In this document: piece after piece, positions 1 through 7,472 of the stretch
How the letters are laid out: each line of letters starts with the position of its first letter
How positions within the stretch are numbered: position 1 is the stretch's first letter
Origin: Candidatus Methanophagales archaeon
GTDB taxonomy: Archaea; Halobacteriota; Syntropharchaeia; Alkanophagales; Methanospirareceae
Direction of reading: 5' to 3'
Assembly: GCA_024699715.1 (NCBI GenBank)
Contig: JANPRD010000006.1
Span: 51,659 to 115,658 of the forward strand
Length of the DNA stretch: 64,000 nucleotides
The notes under the pieces: generated by a model
Seen by the model: the letters and a program-made list of their open reading frames with translations, nothing else
Databases searched by the model: none
Told to the model about the DNA's origin: nothing
Made by a program: the position numbers and the translations under genes

Positions 1-20
1 TTTCTTGCGAAGGGGCGAAA

Positions 21-30
21 GATATTTAAA
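21..30 (+). promoter_or_regulatory. TATA box before the first small gene
   Basis: The TATA-like box gatatttaaa lies about 25 bases before the ATG at 55. That is the normal archaeal distance from TATA box to transcription start, so the transcript would have almost no leader. No BRE can be assigned with confidence. Confidence 0.45.
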
Positions 31-54
31 CTGTGTCAGAATGGTGTGGAAGAG

Positions 55-213
55 ATGGAAGAGAAAAAGAAGACTTTGGAAATTGACCCGAAAGCGTTGA
101 AGGCTGGAATGTGTTATATTGACGACTCTCTTGGTGAGAAATTAGCCATCTGCAAGTCAGATGACGGCAAAATAAGGATATACAAAGTCATTGAAAAGGA
201 AGAAAAAGGATAA
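55..213 (+). CDS. Small hypothetical protein, 52 aa
   Basis: This reads ATG to TAA without interruption and encodes 52 mostly charged residues. It has no membrane segment, signal peptide or cysteine motif. I do not recognise the family. The middle and C-terminus (a DPKALKAG segment, then DDGKIRIYKV) resemble the next small gene (DEAKFKPG, then PDGKITIEKV), so the two may be paralogous beta-rich microproteins. A TATA box 25 bases upstream and a gap of only 12 bases to the next gene suggest a two-gene transcript. The function is unknown. Confidence 0.5.
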   Translation: MEEKKKTLEIDPKALKAGMCYIDDSLGEKLAICKSDDGKIRIYKVIEKEEKG

Positions 214-225
214 GAGGAGAGAACT

Positions 226-408
226 ATGCTTCCGTTTCGCTTCTTTTTTCAGCGCAAGAGAAGCGAAATAGTTATAGATGAGGCGAAGTTCAAGCCAGGT
301 GAGGGAAAAGTAATTGAAGTATGGAACTGGAAATTGCTTCGCACCGAAAAATATGTTGTCCATCTCCGTCCTGACGGGAAAATCACAATTGAGAAAGTGG
401 GCGACTGA
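226..408 (+). CDS. Small hypothetical protein, 60 aa
   Basis: The gene encodes 60 residues with a basic, phenylalanine-rich N-terminus followed by a charged, beta-strand-like body ending in PDGKITIEKV. The purine-rich stretch agaggagagaac just before the ATG can serve as ribosome binding site. It follows the preceding 52-residue gene by 12 bases and shares its order of segments, so a duplicated pair is likely. The opposite-strand open frames here lack a plausible start context. The function is unknown. Confidence 0.5.
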   Translation: MLPFRFFFQRKRSEIVIDEAKFKPGEGKVIEVWNWKLLRTEKYVVHLRPDGKITIEKVGD

Positions 409-502
409 TTTCGGGAGTGGAAGCAGGGATTCAAGAGTGAGAATGCATATGCGAAAACAAAATATTTAATGAGGAAAATGGAATGGAAGGAGGCGAGCAG
501 GG

Positions 503-1382
503 ATGATAAACTATGCAGATAAGGAAGAATGGGCGAAATTTATAAGGGAAAACATCATTCCACTGCGGGATTCGGCGGAATTTCTTGTCAATTACTGGGA
601 ATATTTGAGGCGGAGAATGGATGGAGTGTATATAGATGCGATGGATGAGGATTATAAGAGTCTTGTTCTCGGAGGAGTTAGCGAGGAAGGTGCTTACTTA
701 GATGGCAGTGTCGCCAAATTCTACAGGGATTTCTTCGGCGTTTCGCTGAATGTTGAGCTGCCTCAGTATGTAAGTGCGGTGAAAGAGGGGCTTACAAAAG
801 GGATAATGGCGGTGGTGAGCGAGAGCCTTTTTGTCCGCTTCGCTTCAGAAGTTGCGACGCAAACGAAGAAAAATTGAGCATATTGCTCTTTCAAAAGAAA
901 TTATTGGAATTGTTGAACATCCGAAGGAGGATGTGCGAGGAGAAGAATTTGATGCTCTTGTGAGGAAACCTGATGAGGTTATCAAGTTAATAGAGGAATT
1001 TTACAACAAATGTGCGAGAATTACGCCAAACTACAATGAACATTCGCTATTCATTCTGACAATAAGGACGATAACGAGGAGATACTTGGAGGAAGCGTAT
1101 CCTGAATTCAAAGAAAAATTTGAAGAACTGCGTTCTTTCTTCGGTCTAAAACCCTTATTCACGCCAAAAATTGAAGAGAGCGAAATGAAGCAGAAATACA
1201 CGATTTGGCATCTGCCAGAAGGCTCTTTCGGTGGTGAAATAAAGAAGTTGTATGAGATTGTTTGGGATTACAACAGCAAACTTAAGGAATTGCTCTCGCA
1301 GTATTTTGCGGGAATCGTTGATTTGAAAGAAGAATTCTTTGAAATGGCGAAAAATAGCGTCCTCTTTCATCTGAAATATTAG
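503..1382 (+). CDS. Hypothetical protein, about 292 aa, split by a frame break
   Basis: Two overlapping frames (503-877 and 831-1382) read best as one gene. The first frame ends just after a run of five A at 869-873. Removing one A joins the sequence ending QTKK to IEHIALSKEIIG without a break. The predicted protein is soluble, helical and charged, with several aromatic residues and no transmembrane segment. A GGAGG lies 12 bases before the ATG, and a TATA-like aaatatttaatg is near 459-470. I do not recognise the family. It opens a block of unfamiliar genes that ends with a PAC2-family protein at 3328-4191. Two separate overlapping genes remain possible. Confidence 0.5.
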
Positions 1383-1471
1383 ATGTTGAAAAATTACTCT
1401 CTGATATTCCATATTAGATGAAGTAAATCCTTTTCAAGATGGAATTATTATGACTATATAGAGATATATGA

Positions 1472-1585
1472 ATGAGAATCATTCTTAAAGTAGAGAGACC
1501 TGTTCCTTTAACGGAAGTGTTAGATGAAATTTCTCCCTTTCTGTTTGCAGGATTAATCAATATAAGTGAAGTTGAGGAGGGTTAA
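1472..1585 (+). CDS. Microprotein, 37 aa
   Basis: This short frame opens with ATG AGA ATC ATT and ends at TAA. The product is acidic and proline-containing and has a hydrophobic centre (ISPFLFAGLINI). A TATA-like tgactatatag lies about 15 bases upstream. The stop falls about 25 bases before the start of the next gene, so the two are probably co-transcribed. It is too short for a family assignment, and a chance open frame cannot be excluded. Confidence 0.35.
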   Translation: MRIILKVERPVPLTEVLDEISPFLFAGLINISEVEEG

Positions 1586-1610
1586 ATTACTTCAAACCAT
1601 TAAAGGTGAA

Positions 1611-2549
1611 ATGAGCATGCAAGAGGCGAAACTAAAGGAGAGGAAGAAAGTAAGAGAGAGAAAAGCAGAGGGAAGGGGAGAGAAGGAGGAGACAGTAAAA
1701 GTAGAAGTAGAAAAAACAGAGGCGGTCGCAGAGGGGAGAGGAGAAGAGGCAGAAAAAGAGGCAGAATCACTCAAACTACCCCAAATACCTTCCTTAAAGG
1801 TGGAAGAATTCAAGGGAATAAGGGCGAAATCCTTGATATTTCTTATTGAGAAGCCTAAAGTGGAGCGAATAGAGCGGAAGATTTCAAAGGTAAGCATTAG
1901 GACGAAGGAATTTAATGGAGTTCGGGCAAATGTTTCTTTTAATTTCACGCTTCCAGAAATAAGAGCGAAAATTACCGAAATTAAAGTGCCTGTTCTTGTT
2001 CCAAAGCAATTTCACGAATTGAAAGCAAGAGAAGTTGCATTTAAAAGGGAATTACCTGAAATAAGCGTTTCACGGAGGAAAATTTTCGTGCCGAATGTGC
2101 GAGTGAAGGAATTTTTGGCGATTAAAAGGAAAAGCATCTCACTCAATTCACATGTTCTTTTGAAAAAAGAGGTTGGGCGTGAGGAGCGAGAGGAGCGAGA
2201 GGAAGTAAGAGAGAAGGCAGAAGAAAGAGCGGTAACAGAGGAGACAGCGGAGGCATCAGCAGAGGCGGAAGCGGTAGAGGAACATGAAATAACGGATTTC
2301 TTTGAGTTTTTATTGGGAGAAGGGGCGAGTAAGATTTCAGCGGGTAAGCCGATATGCGTAATTGTTGAGCGAACGAAGGAGAAGATTGAGGAGGTTGTTG
2401 CAGTGCTTTGCAGAGAGATTTACAGAGAGCGAAGAGGCGGGAAGCCAACGCCGATTTACAAGAGAACAGTGGAGGAATTGAGGCGTGAATGGGATGCGTT
2501 AGTTGAGCGTAAGTTAATAATTGTTGAGAGAAGTGAGCGGAAAGAATGA
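1611..2549 (+). CDS. Repeat-containing hypothetical protein, about 312 aa
   Basis: Starts are available at ATG 1611 or ATG 1617. The ribosome binding site aaaggtga favours 1617 slightly. Residues 1-70 are a highly charged K/E/R/A coil. Residues 75-190 hold four degenerate copies of a unit of about 31 residues with the pattern K-x-F-x-x-(I/V/L)-(R/K)-A-x-x-(V/I)-x-F, often followed by LPEI. After a second E/R/A coil comes a compact alpha/beta domain (ICVIVERTKEKIEEVV, ending VEELRREWDALVERK). A similar layout recurs in the next gene. The stop is next to that gene's start, so translation is probably coupled. No family is recognised. A scaffold or docking role is possible but only inferred from the repeats. 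Confidence 0.6.
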   Translation: MSMQEAKLKERKKVRERKAEGRGEKEETVKVEVEKTEAVAEGRGEEAEKEAESLKLPQIPSLKVEEFKGIRAKSLIFLIEKPKVERIERKISKVSIRTKEFNGVRANVSFNFTLPEIRAKITEIKVPVLVPKQFHELKAREVAFKRELPEISVSRRKIFVPNVRVKEFLAIKRKSISLNSHVLLKKEVGREEREEREEVREKAEERAVTEETAEASAEAEAVEEHEITDFFEFLLGEGASKISAGKPICVIVERTKEKIEEVVAVLCREIYRERRGGKPTPIYKRTVEELRREWDALVERKLIIVERSERKE

Positions 2550-3326
2550 GGAAATTGAGATGTTAAGGGAGATGCTTAAGGGCTTCTTCTCACAGGATAT
2601 GGGCTTTTTAATATTAGTTTCGGAGAATCCTGAGGAATTAGAGGATGAGATAAGGGGAATAGAGCCTTCTGCAAACATAATTACGGTGGGTTTGCCACCT
2701 GAGATTGAGCATCGCAGGGATGAAATTTTAAGGTGCATTAGAGGGAAGGAATCAGGAATTGAAGTGGGGAAGTTTTGGCGAAGAATTCAAGCGTTCTGTG
2801 GAGATATTTGATGAGGAGCTGCGGAAATATCTGAATTATGAGAAAGCACCTTTGGAATTGAAGCGGGATTGGGACAGATTAATGGCATGTTCGCCCGAAT
2901 CAGAGAAGGAGGCAAGCGAAGAGCATTCCGCTATGAAGGCATTTGTCTGGCTTTATGAGTGGGAAAAACATGGAAAGAGGGAAAATTCCAGAATTGGAAA
3001 CTGAAGATAGAGGGACAGATGTGAGAATAGGCGACAAGAATTACGAAGTTGAGACGCTATTCGGCGTTGGAGATGTGATAAGCAAATTGACTGCGAAGAT
3101 AAAGAAATACAGTAAGGGTGAAAAAGTCTATTTTGTGTTCAGAAATTTAGATATTTTGAGGAATCTGAAATCTCTTTCATCTTTTAAAAAGGATTGGAGG
3201 AAGGCTGACTATGATGTTGAGTGCTTCGGTTTTGATTTCGCTGCTGGAGAACTTGTTCCGCTGGAAGCGTTTGAGAGGTTGAAAGGAGGCGCCAATATAA
3301 AAGATAAAGACAAAAGAGAGGAATAG
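2533..3326 (+). CDS. Hypothetical protein with possible nuclease-like C-terminus, split by two frame breaks
   Basis: Three frames overlapping by about 50-60 bases (to 2811, 2759-3004 and 2943-3326) read as one protein of about 265 residues. One extra base in GGGG (2766-2769) or TTTT (2773-2776) and one in AAAA (2982-2985) would explain the breaks. The start is GTG 2533 or ATG 2560. The N-terminal part (FLILVSENPEELEDEI, then LELKRDWDRLM) echoes the C-terminal domain of the preceding gene. The C-terminal part has TDVRIGDKNYEVETLFG followed by a helix rich in lysine and VYFVFRN. That is reminiscent of a PD-(D/E)xK fold (D...ExE) but lacks proof. It is followed one base later by the PAC2-type gene. 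Confidence 0.5.
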
Positions 3327-3327
3327 G

Positions 3328-4191
3328 ATGGAAGCGTTTGGCATAGACGAGTTCACGCCCGTCTGGGAAGTTTCGGAGCGAGAATTCAAGGAGCGTTTAA
3401 GGAATGAGGCTCGTGAGCGAGGGAACATTTTTCTTGCGGGTTTTCCACCTGTGGGAAATGCAGTTCCGTTCAAATTGAAGGAGAATTTGAGCGATGCGAT
3501 GAAAGTGATGAGCTTCTACTCATACAATTTCCCGCCGATTGCGGAGTTGCAGGATGATTTTTTTGATATTCCGCATGATGAGCTTTGGTTTAGCGAGGAA
3601 AAGCATCTGTTTTTGTATATTGGGAAGTATCCAGAGGTGGAATACATACCGAAGGCGACATATAAACAGGCGGAAATACTCGCAAAAATCGCAAAAGAGC
3701 TTTTCGTGAGCGAGCTTTACACGCTTGGCGTGATTGTTCTATTGCCTGAGGAGCGAGAGCGGATGAAGGATGTTGAGGCGTTTGTCGCTCGTTTCCGAAG
3801 CGGGCGGGATGCGTGTGAGCATAGTTCAGAAGCGGAGGGCGTGAAAGTGATGACGAGGCGAGAGATGGGCAGCTACACGATTCTGCGGAAGGCGGGTCTG
3901 CTTCCCGGTATTGCCTCAAAGCTCGGCGTTGAGAGTTTTGCGGTTCTCGGCGTGGGTCGTCGTCCTAACGACTTGAGGGCGTGCATCAGAGCGTTTAAGG
4001 CATTCGTGAAGCTCTCTCGCATTGAAATAGATGTTCGCAAGATAGAGGAAGAGCTTGAGAAGGATGCAAATGCCCTTGAGGAAAGAATAAGAAAGCAGGG
4101 AAGGAGAATGCCACCGCCACCTGTGCCTCCTCAACCCCCCTCGCAACCACCGACATTTAGGCGTCCTGAATCCTCTCCGATTTACTTATGA
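3328..4191 (+). CDS. PAC2-family (proteasome assembly chaperone 2-like) protein with C-terminal HbYX tail
   Basis: The 287 residues carry the PAC2 layout. A glycine-rich loop near residue 38 (AGFPPVGN) is followed by a YNFPPI segment near 68 and a central GVIVLLPEE strand. Near residues 180-215 come SYTILRKAGLLPG and FAVLGVGRRPNDLRA, and then a long charged helix. The tail is proline-rich and disordered and ends P-I-Y-L, an exact hydrophobic-Tyr-X (HbYX) motif. Proteasome activators and the archaeal PbaB use HbYX to dock on the 20S alpha ring. The start has GAGGAA 6 bases upstream and lies one base after the previous stop. It is the last gene of the 0.5-4.2 kb block. The family assignment is by recognition and proteasome docking is inferred. 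Confidence 0.72.
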   Translation: MEAFGIDEFTPVWEVSEREFKERLRNEARERGNIFLAGFPPVGNAVPFKLKENLSDAMKVMSFYSYNFPPIAELQDDFFDIPHDELWFSEEKHLFLYIGKYPEVEYIPKATYKQAEILAKIAKELFVSELYTLGVIVLLPEERERMKDVEAFVARFRSGRDACEHSSEAEGVKVMTRREMGSYTILRKAGLLPGIASKLGVESFAVLGVGRRPNDLRACIRAFKAFVKLSRIEIDVRKIEEELEKDANALEERIRKQGRRMPPPPVPPQPPSQPPTFRRPESSPIYL

Positions 4192-4283
4192 TTTGAGCGT
4201 AAAGCAAGTGCGTTTGGCTAAACATGCAATCCCACTCCCAAAAATTATATTGCTTGATATGTGATTATTAGTCCTATGCAATT

Positions 4284-4514
4284 TTACGCATCCTTTTGTG
4301 ACTGAGTTTGAGGCATTTGCGACGACGAAGCAATGGATAATGCACCTAAAGGACAAATATTCACGCAAGCGGAGCAGTAGTTGCATCTCTCTTCCTTTAT
4401 TTCAAGCCATGCTCCCCACAGCATCAGAGCATCATTACGACAGACAGTCACACAAGCACCACAAGCAGCACACTTGAAGCGGTCTATGCTCAATTCCTTC
4501 CCGCCGTTCGCCAT
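4284..4514 (-). CDS. 2[4Fe-4S] ferredoxin
   Basis: This small protein of 76 residues has two cluster motifs. One is CAACGACVTVC near residues 16-26 and the other is CNYCSACVNICP near 43-54. It is a soluble low-potential electron carrier, plausibly for oxidoreductases such as the pyruvate:ferredoxin oxidoreductase encoded elsewhere in the window. The first motif lacks the usual proline after its last cysteine (CRND). The start is clear: AGGAGGTG lies 8 bases before the ATG. The last dozen residues are Q/S-rich and look disordered. The physiological partner is not shown by the neighbourhood. Confidence 0.88.
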   Translation of the reverse strand: MANGGKELSIDRFKCAACGACVTVCRNDALMLWGAWLEIKEERCNYCSACVNICPLGALSIASSSQMPQTQSQKDA

Positions 4515-4573
4515 TTTTTATCACACCTCCTTGCCTATGCTGTCTGCACCTGTCTCTATGCTTTCGTTTGCCC

Positions 4574-5140
4574 TTATTCTTCGCTGAATATTTGACCTTC
4601 GAAGGTCAAGACCTCTGTTGAAGGGTCGAGCCAAGCGTCGTGAGGCAGACCCGCCTTCCAGCATGTTTGACAGAGGAACTCTTCAGCGTCCCAATTGTAT
4701 TCTACGGCGACCTGAGGAAGTAGGAGACCTTGAAAGGCGCCACGCTTCACAATTAAACCATGCCTCCCGACTTCAACATGGCGAGGGCGCTCAGAAGGCG
4801 GCACTTCCAACCTGCGAGGTGTCGTGAGAATCGTAACTTCAACCTTAATCGCTTCAAGCTCTTCCGCAGAGACGGGCGGAAATCTCGGGTCGTTCACAGC
4901 AGCGGAAATCGCAGCGTCAATGAGCGCATCCTTCAATTTGAACACTGGATACGGGTAGCCTATGCAACCCCGCAGCTCGCCATGCTTCTTCAGCGTCACA
5001 AAAACGCCTCGCTTCTCCTCAAACGCCGCAGGCAAATCTTCAGGCGGATTTATCCTCTCGCTTTGCCTCACATATTTCTCAATCGCCCTCCTTGCGAGAA
5101 GCAACGCAATACGACCCTCCTCCGCAGTCAGCACTTCCAT
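4574..5140 (-). CDS. AMMECR1-domain protein
   Basis: The protein has 188 residues from ATG 5140 (MEVLTAEEG). An upstream in-frame start would add 20 unconserved residues. It matches the archaeal/eukaryotic AMMECR1 family over its whole length, including the signature LRGCIG near residue 58, [12 protein letters not shown], and [12 protein letters not shown] towards the end. The biochemical function of this family is unsettled; structural work suggests a small-molecule binding or enzymatic role. It follows the ferredoxin gene's start at 60 bases on the same strand. The gene is intact. Confidence 0.88.
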   Translation of the reverse strand: MEVLTAEEGRIALLLARRAIEKYVRQSERINPPEDLPAAFEEKRGVFVTLKKHGELRGCIGYPYPVFKLKDALIDAAISAAVNDPRFPPVSAEELEAIKVEVTILTTPRRLEVPPSERPRHVEVGRHGLIVKRGAFQGLLLPQVAVEYNWDAEEFLCQTCWKAGLPHDAWLDPSTEVLTFEGQIFSEE

Positions 5141-5314
5141 CCTTGTTTTATTCCCTCCATTTACTTTTAGAAGTTCTCTTCCTTCGGGGAGTAAGCGCAT
5201 GTGAAAGAGGGCAGAGTAGAGAAGTAGAGTGCGGAGCAGGAGAGGAGGAAGGAGCGGGCAGGAGCCGAAATAAGCAGAAAGAGGGGGTTTTGGGGCGTGA
5301 AAAACCGCATGGAG

Positions 5315-5410
5315 TAAGAATATTGTTGCTGCTCCGCATTTTCAAGGGATACAGCAGGTGAAGCGTGTGGGGAGGAAAGTATTTATATAGCATCATCGCA
5401 TTATTCATTG
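5315..5410 (+). promoter_or_regulatory. Promoter block of the duplicated leader RNA, copy 1
   Basis: The TATA box tttatata at 5382-5389 sits 29 bases before the first conserved base of the leader RNA at 5411. The 65 bases before the box (taagaatattgttgctgc, then gggatacagcaggtg) are also conserved in copy 2 at 14161-14263, so the duplication carried its upstream control region with it. Confidence 0.65.
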
Positions 5411-5566
5411 CCTGCTATGCGGGCCTAGGGTCGGGCGGACCCGAAGTCAAGCCCTCGACACCTGAGCCGCTGCCTGGCTGAGAGAGCTGCCGGGTAAGCT
5501 CGGGTGGATGAAATGGGAACCGGTGAGCCTCACTGGATGCCCCTTTCAGTGAGGGGAGGAGGTCAC
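5411..5566 (+). ncRNA. Structured leader RNA of atwA (copy 1 of 2), unknown family
   Basis: About 155 bases lie between a strong TATA box and the atwA start and are repeated at 14264-14417. Visible helices include GGGTC/GACCC with loop GGGCG, enclosed by GGGC/GCCC. Others are CCTGG/CCGGG around a CTGAGAGAG loop, CGG(G)T/ACCG closing the loop GGATGAAATGGGA, and a last hairpin CCTCACTG/CAGTGAGG directly before the ribosome binding site GGGGAGGAGG. Differences from copy 2 fall in stems and keep pairing (T-to-G.U changes, and an A-T pair becoming G-T in the last hairpin). That supports a folded RNA. Its place between promoter and start codon suggests cis control of atwA. It does not match TPP, cobalamin, SRP or RNase P signatures that I know. 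Confidence 0.6.
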
Positions 5567-5567
5567 G

Positions 5568-7295
5568 ATGGTAGGAGATGTGTTGTTGCGCGTTCAGGGT
5601 CTTTGCAAGCGATATAAGGTTGCGGAGGGGAAGGAAATAGAGGCGTTGCGAGATGTCTCTTTTGAGGTTCAGCGAGGTGAAACACTCGGCATTATAGGGA
5701 AGAGCGGTGCTGGAAAGACGACACTACTGCGCATTTTACGAGGTCATGAGAGATTTGACGAAGGTGTAATTGAGTTAGATGGCATAAAAATAACGCCAGA
5801 TTCGCCATACGGCGATTTCAGGAAGTTGCAAGAGAAGACTGCATTCCACTTGCAGCGCTGCTTTTCGCTCTGGAATGTTTCCGTGCTTGACAATGTGATA
5901 AAGAAAATAAATGCGAGACGCACAGGATTTGAGGATGTTCCTTATGACCCTTTGGAGTATGAGGAGCTGAAGGAGGAGGCTTTGAAGATTCTTGACCTCG
6001 TTGGCATGCGAGAGAAGCATAAGTATTTCTTCCCGATTTTGAGCGGTGGCGAGAAGCAGAAGGTTTTGCTTGCGAGGCAGTTGGCGAAGGAGCCTTCACT
6101 GCTGCTCTTGGATGAGCCTACGACGATGACAGACCCGCTTGCACGGAAGGAGCTGCTTGAGAGCGTGAAGCGTGTGAAGGAGAAGACAAATATGACAATT
6201 ATTGTTGTGTCGCACATGCCTGAGGTGCATCGCTTCCTCGCAGACAGGTTGCTCCTCCTTGAGCGTGGCAGAGTGGCAGACGAGGGCGATGTTGAGCGCA
6301 TCCTACGAAAATTCATGGCTGAGCGTGAGCCTGCTGTTCCACTTCAACCGTTGGATGTCGCTGCGAAATTGGAGAGCGAGCCGATTTTGCATGTGAAAGA
6401 CCTCTTTAAGAAATACACGCTTTACACTTCGCAGACATTAATCAAAACAATTGAGATGAATATTGATTTTAAGGTCGCAAGGGGGGAAATTTTAGGTGTT
6501 GTAGGGCCTTCTGCGATGGGAAAAACGGTATTAATGAGGATGCTTTCGGGCATTGAGCGACCTGACGAGGGCGATATTCTCTTCAATGTTGACGGAAAGT
6601 GGGTTGACATCACCACTTACGGCAAGGAAGCGATGCTTGCACGCTCAAAAATCGGAATAATGCATCAAGAATTCGGATTCCTGTATGGTGTTCGTGTCTG
6701 GGAGATGTTCGCCCACCGTTTAGGCGTGAAGAGCCTTGAGATGCTGAAAGAAGCGTTGAAGCGTGCAAAGGAGAAGGGGATAAGCGAGGTCACGATGGAT
6801 GTGCTTATGCGTATTGCGGATTTGCCTGAGATGGAAGCGAAGGCTCGCCTTGAGGAAATCGGTCTCGGAATGGATATTTTTGATGAGATATTCCCGAAAT
6901 ATCCGATAAGCGAAGTGGAGCGAAGGGCAAAACCCTTCTTGGAGGCGGTGAAACTGCCGCTTGAAATACTGTATCGTGAGAATTACGACACAAGTGTCGG
7001 CGAGAGAGTCAGAATAGGGCTTGCTTTGCACATGTGCACGCACCCTGAATTGCTTTTGCTTGATGAACCTTTCGGCGACCTCGACCCGATTTCGCTGCGT
7101 GCTGCTGCGAATGCTCTCAAGGAAATGAACAGAAGGTTCAACACGACGATGCTTGTCGTGAGTCATCAGCTTGAGGTGATTGAGGAGCTTTGCCACGAAG
7201 CCATTCTGATTGACGACGGCGGAATCGTGATGCGAGGCTCTACAAAAGAAGTCTGCGACGCTTTCCTCAGCGGAAAGTTCAGGGATTTGGAATAG
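5568..7295 (+). CDS. atwA: Methyl-coenzyme M reductase system component A2, twin ABC ATPase
   Basis: The protein has 575 residues with two ABC ATPase domains and no membrane segment. Domain 1 has Walker A GKSGAGKTT near residue 43, signature LSGGEKQK near 162 and Walker B LLLLDEPTT. Domain 2 has GPSAMGKTVL near 312, a degenerate signature SVGERVRIGLAL near 476 and LLLLDEPFGDLDP. This matches the AtwA/component A2 family, which supplies ATP to the reductive activation of the Ni(I) F430 cofactor of MCR. Length and order agree with the family. The start follows GGGGAGGAGG by 4 bases, at the end of a conserved leader RNA that probably regulates it. No mcr gene is in the window. Confidence 0.88.
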   Translation: MVGDVLLRVQGLCKRYKVAEGKEIEALRDVSFEVQRGETLGIIGKSGAGKTTLLRILRGHERFDEGVIELDGIKITPDSPYGDFRKLQEKTAFHLQRCFSLWNVSVLDNVIKKINARRTGFEDVPYDPLEYEELKEEALKILDLVGMREKHKYFFPILSGGEKQKVLLARQLAKEPSLLLLDEPTTMTDPLARKELLESVKRVKEKTNMTIIVVSHMPEVHRFLADRLLLLERGRVADEGDVERILRKFMAEREPAVPLQPLDVAAKLESEPILHVKDLFKKYTLYTSQTLIKTIEMNIDFKVARGEILGVVGPSAMGKTVLMRMLSGIERPDEGDILFNVDGKWVDITTYGKEAMLARSKIGIMHQEFGFLYGVRVWEMFAHRLGVKSLEMLKEALKRAKEKGISEVTMDVLMRIADLPEMEAKARLEEIGLGMDIFDEIFPKYPISEVERRAKPFLEAVKLPLEILYRENYDTSVGERVRIGLALHMCTHPELLLLDEPFGDLDPISLRAAANALKEMNRRFNTTMLVVSHQLEVIEELCHEAILIDDGGIVMRGSTKEVCDAFLSGKFRDLE

Positions 7296-7365
7296 CATGC
7301 GAACCGTGCAAGCGGAGGGGCGGCGAGCGGTGATGCGATGTGCGCATGTGAATAAAGCGTAAAGT

Positions 7366-7373
7366 ATAAAAGG
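7366..7373 (+). promoter_or_regulatory. TATA box of tRNA-Glu
   Basis: The box tataaaag starts 31 bases before the first base of the tRNA, which is the expected spacing for a transcript with little or no 5' leader. Confidence 0.55.
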
Positions 7374-7396
7374 AGAAGTTTCGAAAATCAATGAGA

Positions 7397-7471
7397 GCTC
7401 CGCTGGTGTAGTCCGGCCAAGCATAAGGGCCTCTCGAGCCCTTGACCGGGGTTCAAATCCCCGGCGGAGCA
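7397..7471 (+). tRNA. tRNA-Glu (CTC)
   Basis: The acceptor stem GCTCCGC pairs with GCGGAGC. The anticodon stem AGGGC/GCCCT encloses the loop CTCTCGA with anticodon CTC at 7433-7435. The T arm CCGGG-GTTCAAAT-CCCCGG is regular. The discriminator is A and CCA is not encoded. The gene has no intron. Its 3' end lies one base from the stop codon of the convergent dnaG gene. Confidence 0.95.
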
Positions 7472-7472
7472 T

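Noticed and set aside
5411..5566. The leader RNA as a cobalamin or TPP riboswitch, because of GGGAACCGGTG and CTGAGA patches
   Set aside because: The boxes are in the wrong order and the second copy lacks GGTG after GGGAA. The other conserved cores (cobalamin GCCACTG-type box, TPP ACCTGAT box) are missing.
5411..5566. The leader RNA as SRP RNA or RNase P RNA
   Set aside because: It lacks the SRP GGAAG/AGCAGC loop and the RNase P GAGGAAAGTC core and is too short for either in archaea.
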